Origin: Anaerolineales bacterium
GTDB taxonomy: Bacteria > Chloroflexota > Anaerolineae > Anaerolineales > Villigracilaceae
DNA: 64,000 bases
Reading direction: 5' to 3'
Assembly: GCA_020634885.1 (NCBI GenBank)
Contig: JACKAW010000007.1
Coordinates: forward strand, 62,001-126,000
In this document: positions 42,006 through 49,229 of the stretch, piece after piece
How the letters are laid out: the number at the start of each line of letters is the position of its first letter
Position numbering within the stretch: position 1 is the stretch's first letter
Made by a program: the position numbers and the translations under genes
The notes under the pieces: model-generated
What the model saw: only the letters and a program-made list of their open reading frames with translations
The model's database searches: none
What the model was told of the DNA's origin: nothing

Positions 42006-43685
42006 ATGTACGATAAAAAGAAATTGGATGAGTTACAGCAATCACTTTCCAACTGGGAAGATACCTCTCTCAAAAAGGCATTGAACCAGCTACCTGAACG
42101 AGCCGAAGAATTTATCACTACATCCTCCGAACCGATCAACAGACTTTATACCCCGCTCGATATTGCCGACCTCGATTACAACGCCTCCCTCGGATTACCC
42201 GGCGAGTATCCCTACACGCGCGGCGTTCACCCCACATTGCACCGCTCCAAACTGTGGACGATGCGTATGTTCGCCGGTTTTGGCACCGCCGAAGAAACGA
42301 ACCAGCGCTTCAAATACCTGCTGGAGCAGGGGCAAACCGGTTTGAGCATTGCCTTCGACCTGGCAACGCTGATGGGCTACGACACCGACCAGCCTGAAGC
42401 CTTTGGTGAATTTGGCAAATGCGGTGTGGCGATCTCCTCGCTCAAAGATATGGAAATTCTTCTGGAGGGCATTCCGCTCGACAAGGTTTCCTCCAGCATG
42501 ACCATTAACTCACCTGCCGCCATTATTTGGGCAATGTACATCGCGGCGGCGGAAAAACAGGGAGTGCGTTCCGATCAATTGCGCGGCACGACCCAAAACG
42601 ATATTCTCAAGGAATTTATCGCACAGAAGGAATACATCTTCCCGCCGGAGCCTTCCATGCGCCTCGTGGTAGATACGATGGAGTACGGCTCAAAACATGT
42701 GCCGCAGTGGAATACCATTTCCATTTCGGGGTATCACATCCGCGAAGCCGGTTCGACGGCGGCACAGGAACTGGCGTTCACCCTCGCAGACGGGTTGGAA
42801 TATGTGCGCTGGGGCATTGCGCGCGGCATGGATGTGGATGACTTTGCGCCGCGCCTTTCGTTCTTCTTCAACGCACATAACGATTTCTTTGAAGAGATCG
42901 CCAAGTACCGCGCCGCCCGCCGCATTTGGGCACGCGAGATGCGCGAAACCTTCAAGGCGAAAAATCCGCGCTCGTGGCTGATGCGCTTCCACACGCAGAC
43001 GGCGGGTGTCTCGCTCACGGCGCAGCAGCCGGAGAATAACATCGTCCGCGTGGCGATACAGGCATTGGCGGCTGTGTTGGGCGGCACACAAAGTTTGCAC
43101 ACCAATTCAATGGACGAGGCACTCGCGCTTCCGTCCGAACATGCGGTCAAAGTTGCATTGCGCACACAGCAGGTCATTGCAGAAGAATCTGGCGTGACGA
43201 ACACAGTGGATCCGCTTGGGGGGAGTTTCTTCGTCGAAGCGCAAACAGACCGAATGGAGAAAGATGCGTATACCTACTTCCAGCGCATTCAAGACCTTGG
43301 CGGCGTGATCCCCGCGTTGGAAAAAGGTTTCATGCAAAGCGAAATCTCCGATGCGGCGTATCGTTATCAGCGTGAAATTGATGAAGGTCACCGCAAGGTT
43401 GTGGGTGTGAATGCCTATCTCGATGAGAAGCCTGCCAGCATCCCCATTCTGAAAATGGACCCGCAAGGGTACGACCGACAACTGGCGCGGTTGAAGGAAG
43501 TCCGCGAGACGCGAGACAGCGGGCGCGTGGGACAAACCCTCGATGCCCTGCGAATTGCCTGCGAAGGAACCGAGAACACCATGCCGTATATTTTAGATTG
43601 TGTGCGTGCCTATTGCACGCTTGGAGAAGTTGTGGGGGTAATGACCAAGGTATTCGGGAAGTACGAAGAGCCGACGATGATCTAA
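42006..43685 (+). CDS. methylmalonyl-CoA mutase family, large (substrate-binding) subunit
   Basis: A 559-residue acyl-CoA mutase TIM-barrel subunit without a B12 domain, so it needs a separate small subunit. Family blocks: YPYTRGVHPTLHRSKLWTMR, GLSIAFDLATLMGYD, GTTQNDILKEFIAQ, WNTISISGYHIREAG, RLSFFFNAHNDFFEEIAK and SLHTNSMDEALALPSEH. In methylmalonyl-CoA mutase the first block has Tyr (PTMY) that contacts the substrate carboxylate; here the position is His, so another acyl-CoA is possible. AAAGGAG lies before the ATG. The small subunit and epimerase are not in the window. Confidence 0.9.
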   Translation: MYDKKKLDELQQSLSNWEDTSLKKALNQLPERAEEFITTSSEPINRLYTPLDIADLDYNASLGLPGEYPYTRGVHPTLHRSKLWTMRMFAGFGTAEETNQRFKYLLEQGQTGLSIAFDLATLMGYDTDQPEAFGEFGKCGVAISSLKDMEILLEGIPLDKVSSSMTINSPAAIIWAMYIAAAEKQGVRSDQLRGTTQNDILKEFIAQKEYIFPPEPSMRLVVDTMEYGSKHVPQWNTISISGYHIREAGSTAAQELAFTLADGLEYVRWGIARGMDVDDFAPRLSFFFNAHNDFFEEIAKYRAARRIWAREMRETFKAKNPRSWLMRFHTQTAGVSLTAQQPENNIVRVAIQALAAVLGGTQSLHTNSMDEALALPSEHAVKVALRTQQVIAEESGVTNTVDPLGGSFFVEAQTDRMEKDAYTYFQRIQDLGGVIPALEKGFMQSEISDAAYRYQREIDEGHRKVVGVNAYLDEKPASIPILKMDPQGYDRQLARLKEVRETRDSGRVGQTLDALRIACEGTENTMPYILDCVRAYCTLGEVVGVMTKVFGKYEEPTMI

Positions 43686-43693
43686 ATGATGTA

Positions 43694-43726
43694 GTAGGGG
43701 CAGATCGCGATCTGCCCCTACATTTT
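43694..43726. repeat. REP-like palindrome / bidirectional terminator
   Basis: GTAGGGGCAGATCG (43694-43707) followed at once by its reverse complement CGATCTGCCCCTAC, then ATTTTT. It fills the convergent gap between the mutase and GPH genes. Confidence 0.75.
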
Positions 43727-45127
43727 TCCACGTCGAACAGCCAGCAGTCTCTGAATTCTTGCGTACTTCTCCCGCGTCAGCGGGTATGACCATGCGATCA
43801 AAATCGTCCCAAGCAGAATTCCTGCACCGATAAATGACACCATCATGCGGATCATAAACAGGGCGGCATCGGGTTGTTGAAATTGTGTCACCCCTTCGGG
43901 CGGCGCCTGATACCCCGACCAGCCTAAGACCTGCAAGGTTATAAAAATCACCCCTGCGCCCGTCAATTTGCGGATCAATGTGCGGATGCCGTAATAGATG
44001 CCTTCCTGCCTGCGCCCCGTACGCAATTCATCCCACTCGATCACATCCGGCAAAATAGAGTCTGGCAAAATGTATGCCGCCGAAACGCCAATGCCTGCCA
44101 GCGCCGCAATGACAAGCAAATAGACCGTCTGCCCGGGCTGAATGGTGAAGATAAGAACCTGCACAACGATCCACGCAGCCATGCCCGCAATATAAACCCC
44201 CGCCTTGCTGTATCGTTTGGATATCCATAACCAGAACGGCACAAAAAGAACACAGGCAAACATCATCACGCCAAAGAACGCAGACTCCAAGGCAAGGTCT
44301 ACGCCAAAGAGATTGATCTTTGCCAGCAAATTTCCCTGCGCCACCCAATACAAAAGGAAGAATGGAAAGGCAATGGCAACCATATCCACCGCCGACCAGT
44401 TGAACATATAGATGCCCACCGCATAACGGAAGGGAATATTCTGCCAGGCAACCCGCATGGTTTCGCGGAAGGGAATTTCCTGCGGATCTTCGGAAGCATA
44501 TTTTTCACGCACAAATATGCCAAGTAACAAGAGCGGCAGTGCGCCGATTGCGCCAAACACCGCCCCCGCTGTCATAAACCCCTGCTGTTGCGTACCACCG
44601 CCTTCGATCACAACATCCACGATCATGGGCGCGGCGACCACAACCACCATCGCTGAAAGCAATTGAAAGATCGTGCGAAAACTCGTCAACGAAGTGCGTT
44701 CGTCATAATCCTGCGTCAGTTCGGGAGTCAAGGCAAGGTAGGGAACCCCCACCAAGGTCACAAGAGTATCGGAGATCATAAAAGAAAGCGTTACATACGC
44801 CATCAAAGCGAACTGACTCTCCCAATTGGGCGCCGACCACAACATCACAAAACTAAGCCCAAAGGGAATGGCAAACCACAAAAGAAATGGTCTGCGCCTG
44901 CCCAGCTTTGATTTCACACGGTCACTCAACACACCAATGATCGGGTCGTTGATGGCATCCCAAACAATACCGACCAGAGCGCCCAACGAAGCCAGGCGCG
45001 GCTCAATGCCCACCACATCCGTCAGGTAAATGGCGTAAAAGATCGAACGCATCATGCCAATGCTGGCAATGCCCCAATCGCCCGAACCATATAAAATTTT
45101 CATCCAGTAGGGAAGTTTAGAACTCAT
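43718..45127 (-). CDS. GPH family sugar:cation symporter (MFS, MelB-like)
   Basis: A 469-residue MFS permease with 12 predicted helices. The GPH signature WDAINDPIIGVLSDRVKSK then LGRRRPFLLWFAIPFG is present near residues 55-90, and a mid-protein DEW-type pair (PDVIEWDELRTGRRQEGIYYG) precedes helix 9 as in MelB relatives. These carry sugars or glucuronides with H+, Na+ or Li+. It is divergent from the YprB-like gene. No sugar-hydrolase neighbour hints at the substrate. Confidence 0.88.
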   Translation of the reverse strand: MSSKLPYWMKILYGSGDWGIASIGMMRSIFYAIYLTDVVGIEPRLASLGALVGIVWDAINDPIIGVLSDRVKSKLGRRRPFLLWFAIPFGLSFVMLWSAPNWESQFALMAYVTLSFMISDTLVTLVGVPYLALTPELTQDYDERTSLTSFRTIFQLLSAMVVVVAAPMIVDVVIEGGGTQQQGFMTAGAVFGAIGALPLLLLGIFVREKYASEDPQEIPFRETMRVAWQNIPFRYAVGIYMFNWSAVDMVAIAFPFFLLYWVAQGNLLAKINLFGVDLALESAFFGVMMFACVLFVPFWLWISKRYSKAGVYIAGMAAWIVVQVLIFTIQPGQTVYLLVIAALAGIGVSAAYILPDSILPDVIEWDELRTGRRQEGIYYGIRTLIRKLTGAGVIFITLQVLGWSGYQAPPEGVTQFQQPDAALFMIRMMVSFIGAGILLGTILIAWSYPLTREKYARIQRLLAVRRGKM

Positions 45128-45160
45128 AAAGTTCGCGCAAGTGTATCATGGATAAAAGGA

Positions 45161-45166
45161 TAAAAT
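45161..45166 (+). promoter_or_regulatory. -10 element (TAAAAT), probable leaderless start
   Basis: TAAAAT, then ACGGGT, then the ATG at 45173; same geometry as the DUF402 gene. Confidence 0.5.
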
Positions 45167-45172
45167 ACGGGT

Positions 45173-46393
45173 ATGCCCTCCCTCGCGGATAAACTCAAAT
45201 CACTTGGCGTAAAGACAGCAAACACGCTCGAAACCAAGCCGAAGCCTGAGAGCCATGCCATTGATTCGGTCATCGCCGGAAGTTTCATCCCCACCCCGCG
45301 CGGAGAAGCCTTCGTCACCGAACAAATATACGGCAGCGACTATTTTCACGGCGGCATCTCCCCTTATTCACACTTCCCGCTTTCCGTCGTTTCGCAATGG
45401 GCAAAAAACCCCCGCATTGAACAAATACCCATCTCCAAATACGCCTTTCTCGATACAGAAACCTCCGGTCTCTCTGGCGGCACAGGGACGTATGCCTTTC
45501 TCATCGGTGCCGCGCGTTTTATAGAAGGAAAATTCACACTCAAGCAATTCTTTCTGCGTGACCCCGCCGAAGAACCCGCCATGCTCGAAGCGTTAATCGA
45601 ATTCCTTGCGCCCTGCGAAGGGCTGGTCACCTTCAACGGCAAAGCCTTCGATGCGCCCCTGCTCGCCACCCGCTACAAAATGCACCACATCCCCGTCCCA
45701 TTTGAAGGGTACGCCCATATAGACCTGCTGCCCCTCGCCCGCAGACTCTGGCGCGACCGGCTCGCCTCGCGCACATTGAAATATCTTGAAGAACATGTAA
45801 TGGGCTTTACCCGCACCAGCGAAGAAGTACCCGGTTATGAAATTCCGTGGATGTACTTTGATTACCTGCGCACCGGCGATGCCCGCCCGCTTGGAGGCGT
45901 GTTCTACCACAACGCCATGGACATGGTGGCAATGGCGGCACTGCTTGGGCATGTCAGCGAGATTTTGGCAGACCCGTATGATGGGCGCGTGGAACACGGG
46001 CTGGATTTTATTGCGCTCGGCAAGTTATTCGAAGACCTCGGTCACTGGGATGAAGCGGCGCGTCTGTTTGAGCGTGGGCTGGAGCTTGGGTTGGATGAAT
46101 CAGACTTCGGCGTGGCAGTGAAGCGCATCTCCATCCTGCAAAAGAAACGCGGCGATGTGGAACGGGCTGTCGAGTTGTGGCAGGCGGCGGCGAAGCAGGG
46201 TCATGTGTATGCTCATATTGAACTGGCAAAATATTACGAACATAATAAACGTGATATAAAGTCTGCACTTAAATGGGCGAAGTCTGCACGGGTTCACGCC
46301 GAAAAAGCAGACCTGCCCGCCTACATGCGCAACCACTGGCTGAACGAGATCGACCACCGCATAAAACGGTTGAACCGTAAAGCTGGCTTATAA
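45173..46393 (+). CDS. YprB-like ribonuclease H-like protein with TPR tail
   Basis: A 406-residue protein. The N-terminal half has a DEDD exonuclease-like fold: FLDTETSGLSGGTGTYAFLIG (D and E at about 92-94), LVTFNGKAFDAPLLATRY, and HNAMDMVAMAALLGH, matching the YprB group. Residues 270-400 are TPR-like (DEAARLFERGLELG, KGHVYAHIELAKYYEHN style). It may process nucleic acids; target unknown. Appears leaderless. A STAS gene begins 33 bases later. Confidence 0.8.
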   Translation: MPSLADKLKSLGVKTANTLETKPKPESHAIDSVIAGSFIPTPRGEAFVTEQIYGSDYFHGGISPYSHFPLSVVSQWAKNPRIEQIPISKYAFLDTETSGLSGGTGTYAFLIGAARFIEGKFTLKQFFLRDPAEEPAMLEALIEFLAPCEGLVTFNGKAFDAPLLATRYKMHHIPVPFEGYAHIDLLPLARRLWRDRLASRTLKYLEEHVMGFTRTSEEVPGYEIPWMYFDYLRTGDARPLGGVFYHNAMDMVAMAALLGHVSEILADPYDGRVEHGLDFIALGKLFEDLGHWDEAARLFERGLELGLDESDFGVAVKRISILQKKRGDVERAVELWQAAAKQGHVYAHIELAKYYEHNKRDIKSALKWAKSARVHAEKADLPAYMRNHWLNEIDHRIKRLNRKAGL

Positions 46394-46426
46394 TTTGTAT
46401 AGTTAATCAATTTAGAGAGAGGTAAC

Positions 46427-46834
46427 ATGGATATTACGATTACCAACGAACAAGAGAATATTTCCATCCTTCACCTGTCCGGCGCATTGGATGGGCAAAC
46501 CTATAGAGAATTGGTCACCGCGGCACAAGGGGTATTGACCGGCGGCGCAAAAAATATTCTGATCGATATGAGCGAGTTGACCTTTATTTCAAGCGCCGGT
46601 TTGGTTGCCTTGCACGTCACCGCGCTCATTTCACGCGGCGAAGCCATGCCCAACCTGGACCAGGGTTGGACGGCGTTGAAATCGGTGGGAACTTCAAGAG
46701 AAGGCGGGATGCAAAAGCATGTAAAACTGCTCAACCCCCGAAAAGAAATTGTAGACGTGCTTGAAATGGTCGGCTTTTCCCTGTTCTTTGAAATCTTTAC
46801 AGATAAAGACAAAGCCCTCAAATCTTTTTCATAG
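46427..46834 (+). CDS. STAS-domain anti-sigma factor antagonist (first copy)
   Basis: A 135-residue STAS protein. It has ISILHLSGALDGQTYRELV, ILIDMSELTFISSAGLVAL with the phosphorylatable serine in SSAGL, and a C-terminal block HVKLLNPRKEIVDVLEMVGF. Such proteins release sigma factors or regulate transporters when phosphorylated. No RsbW-type kinase is near. A GAGAGG site precedes the ATG. It and a paralog bracket the flavoprotein gene. Confidence 0.88.
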   Translation: MDITITNEQENISILHLSGALDGQTYRELVTAAQGVLTGGAKNILIDMSELTFISSAGLVALHVTALISRGEAMPNLDQGWTALKSVGTSREGGMQKHVKLLNPRKEIVDVLEMVGFSLFFEIFTDKDKALKSFS

Positions 46835-46849
46835 AATCATTTTTCAAAA

Positions 46850-46884
46850 ACGGCGGCGCAATCGGTTTGCGCCGCCGTCATTTA
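46850..46884 (+). terminator. hairpin terminator
   Basis: A 12-bp stem (46850-46861 with 46867-46878), then CATTTATT, between the STAS and flavoprotein genes. Confidence 0.75.
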
Positions 46885-46900
46885 TTATCAGGTATGGAAT

Positions 46901-48178
46901 ATGAAAAACAAACTTGGAAACATTCTCTTTATCGTTTTAGCATTACTCACCATTGTGGTCTGGCTGGTCTTTCCCCCCATTAATGACGGGCGTGAAGATT
47001 TTGCCCGCACCTACGCAGGCGAAGTACTCGGCTCGCTTTTGATCGTGCTGATGTCTTTCGCCCTGTTCCTCTCTACCCGCCCGCGCTGGGCAGAACCCTA
47101 CTTTGGCGGCATGGATAAAATGTACGCTGCGCATCGCAATGTGGCAACCAGCGCCTTTTTGCTCATGTTCGTCCACCTGTTGGTCGTGCCCATCACCACC
47201 ATAAACCTGCGCCTCGGCAATTACCTCGCCATCATCTCTTTTCTTGGCATTGTAGTCATTGTCCTGCCCACGCTGGCGCCGCGCATTCCCTTTTTGAGCA
47301 AACTCACCAACGCCAGTTACGAAGGCTGGAAAAAACTACACAAGCTGATCGGCATCTTTTTTATCGCGGGCTACATCCACGCCCTCACCATTGATGCACT
47401 CAGCGCTTTCATTGCCATCAACTGGGTGCAGTTATTTTTCATTCTCGGCACAGTCTCCTACATCTACACCGAATTCCTTGGCAAATGGGTTGGCAAGTAT
47501 CTCCCGTACACCGTTACAGAGGTCAACCGCCCCAACGTATCCACAACCGAGATTGTGATGAAAGCAAAGGGAAAGTCCATTCAACATGCCCACGCGGGAC
47601 AGTTCCTCTTTGTGCGCTTCCCCGGCGACAAGGTTCTGAATGAAGCGCATCCCTTCACCATCTCCAGCGCGCCTCAAGCAGATGAGTTGCGCGTCACTGT
47701 GAAAGCCGCCGGTGATTTCACCCGTCATCTTTTTCAGCATCTCCAACCCGGCATGGATGCAGTCGTTGAAGGCGCGTATGGCTTGTTCAATTACAAGACC
47801 GGCGCTGAAAAACAGATCTGGGTTGCGGGCGGCATTGGCATTACCCCCTTCCTCTCCTTCCTGCGCGACCTGAAAACCGAACTCGCGCATGATGTCCACT
47901 TCTATTACACCGTCCGCCACCCCGAAGAAGCGGTCTTCAAAGACGAGATCGAAGCCATCATCAAGCAGCACCCTAAACTCAAGGCGCACATCCGCTTTTC
48001 ATCGCAGCATGGCTCGCTCAGTGTGGATGAGATCGCAAAGAACGCAGGCGGCAACCTCTCGGCACATCACGTCTACATGTGCGGACCCTTCCCCATGGTG
48101 CAGGCGTTTGAAAAGAAATTCATTGAAACCGGCGTACCCAGTGGTAACATTCACTTTGAAGAATTCAATTTTAGATAG
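46901..48178 (+). CDS. ferric-reductase-like transmembrane flavoprotein
   Basis: A 425-residue fusion of a heme-type membrane half and an FNR-like cytosolic half. Six or so helices contain histidines in AHRNVATSAFLLMFVHLL and KLHKLIGIFFIAGYIHAL, suited to two b hemes. The FAD motif is HPFTISSAP (about 246-254), the NAD(P) motif VAGGIGITPFLSFLRDL, and the C-terminal MCGPFPMVQAFEKKF. It should pass electrons from NAD(P)H across the membrane to ferric iron or another acceptor. Between two STAS genes; the second starts nine bases downstream. Confidence 0.9.
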   Translation: MKNKLGNILFIVLALLTIVVWLVFPPINDGREDFARTYAGEVLGSLLIVLMSFALFLSTRPRWAEPYFGGMDKMYAAHRNVATSAFLLMFVHLLVVPITTINLRLGNYLAIISFLGIVVIVLPTLAPRIPFLSKLTNASYEGWKKLHKLIGIFFIAGYIHALTIDALSAFIAINWVQLFFILGTVSYIYTEFLGKWVGKYLPYTVTEVNRPNVSTTEIVMKAKGKSIQHAHAGQFLFVRFPGDKVLNEAHPFTISSAPQADELRVTVKAAGDFTRHLFQHLQPGMDAVVEGAYGLFNYKTGAEKQIWVAGGIGITPFLSFLRDLKTELAHDVHFYYTVRHPEEAVFKDEIEAIIKQHPKLKAHIRFSSQHGSLSVDEIAKNAGGNLSAHHVYMCGPFPMVQAFEKKFIETGVPSGNIHFEEFNFR

Positions 48179-48187
48179 GAGACCGTC

Positions 48188-48595
48188 ATGCAAATCTCTT
48201 TTTCCAACCATGCAAACGTAAGTGTGATGCGACTGGCGGGGGAAGTGGACTCATCCAACTACACCGAGGTGATCGCCCGCGCACAAAAAGCCTACGATGA
48301 AGGCGCGCGCAACTTGCTGCTCGATCTCGAACTGGTTTCCTACGTCAGCAGCGCCGGACTGATGGCTTTTCACACCATCGCACGCATCTATTCTGGTCAG
48401 ACCCTGCTCGATGCCAACAGCGGCAGACCCATCTTCCGCGCCATCAACCCGGCAAAAGATTCATCTGCCCGTGAACACTTCAAGCTACTCAACCCGCAAG
48501 CCGCAGTAGACCAGGTGCTGGATGTGGTCGGCTTGAAAACATTTTTTGAAATATTCACAGATATGGAAGCTGCGCTCGCCTCTTTCTCAGCCTAA
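48188..48595 (+). CDS. STAS-domain anti-sigma factor antagonist (second copy)
   Basis: A 135-residue paralog of the STAS protein at 46427, same length and the same C-terminal block (HFKLLNPQAAVDQVLDVVGL). The phosphorylation motif is YVSSAGLMAF. TAGGAG precedes the ATG. It follows the flavoprotein by nine bases, so they share a transcript. Confidence 0.88.
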   Translation: MQISFSNHANVSVMRLAGEVDSSNYTEVIARAQKAYDEGARNLLLDLELVSYVSSAGLMAFHTIARIYSGQTLLDANSGRPIFRAINPAKDSSAREHFKLLNPQAAVDQVLDVVGLKTFFEIFTDMEAALASFSA

Positions 48596-48620
48596 GCCTG
48601 TTCCCATCCATTGAAGTTTG

Positions 48621-48652
48621 AACCCGCCCTGCAACTTTCGGGCGGGTTTCGC
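48621..48652 (+). terminator. hairpin terminator
   Basis: AACCCGCCC (48621-48629) pairs with GGGCGGGTT (48640-48648), then TCGCAT; short T-tract, so weak. Confidence 0.6.
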
Positions 48653-48688
48653 ATCCAAATACAAAATCAACATTAACCGTGAGGAAAC

Positions 48689-49171
48689 ATGTCCAAAAAG
48701 AAATCGACTAAAAAATCCAGTTCCATGGCACAAGGCGGCTTGGGCGGCTTCTTGCGCCAGCCTGCCGGTCAGATCACTGTCGTTGCCGTCATCGCCCTTA
48801 TCATCTACTTGATCGCCAGCGCCAGCGGTGGAACCGCCACAACCTCATCCACTGCAAATGAAGTAACCGTAGATGAAGCCTACGAAATGTACCAATCTGG
48901 CGAGTACTTTGTGCTGGATGTACGCACCCAGGAAGAATGGGACGAATATCACGCCCCCAACACCACTCTCATTCCGCTTGACCAGCTTGAAAATCGTTTG
49001 AGTGAAATCCCTGCCGACAAGGACGTGCTTGTTATCTGCCGCTCCGGCAACCGCAGCCAACAGGGACGCGATATTCTTGTGAACGCCGGTTTCAACGCAA
49101 CCAGCATGGCAGGCGGCTTGAAAGCATGGTACGCCAGCGGCTACCCCACCGAAGGTCAACCTGCACAGTAG
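48689..49171 (+). CDS. membrane-anchored rhodanese-like protein
   Basis: A 160-residue protein. A basic N-terminus and one helix (about 29-46) anchor a rhodanese domain with LDVRTQEEWDEYHAPN and the active loop CRSGNRSQQG (Cys about 118), then GGLKAWYASGYP. Probably an extracytoplasmic sulfurtransferase. GAGG precedes the ATG. Close to the STAS-flavoprotein group and may be functionally linked. Confidence 0.88.
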   Translation: MSKKKSTKKSSSMAQGGLGGFLRQPAGQITVVAVIALIIYLIASASGGTATTSSTANEVTVDEAYEMYQSGEYFVLDVRTQEEWDEYHAPNTTLIPLDQLENRLSEIPADKDVLVICRSGNRSQQGRDILVNAGFNATSMAGGLKAWYASGYPTEGQPAQ

Positions 49172-49192
49172 GCAAACAAGTATTTTATAAAG

Positions 49193-49229
49193 AACAGCCC
49201 TTGATTTTGCATCAAGGGCTGTTTTGTTT
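49193..49229. terminator. bidirectional terminator
   Basis: AACAGCCCTTGAT (49193-49205) with ATCAAGGGCTGTT (49211-49223), T-tract; between convergent rhodanese and YYY genes. Confidence 0.88.
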
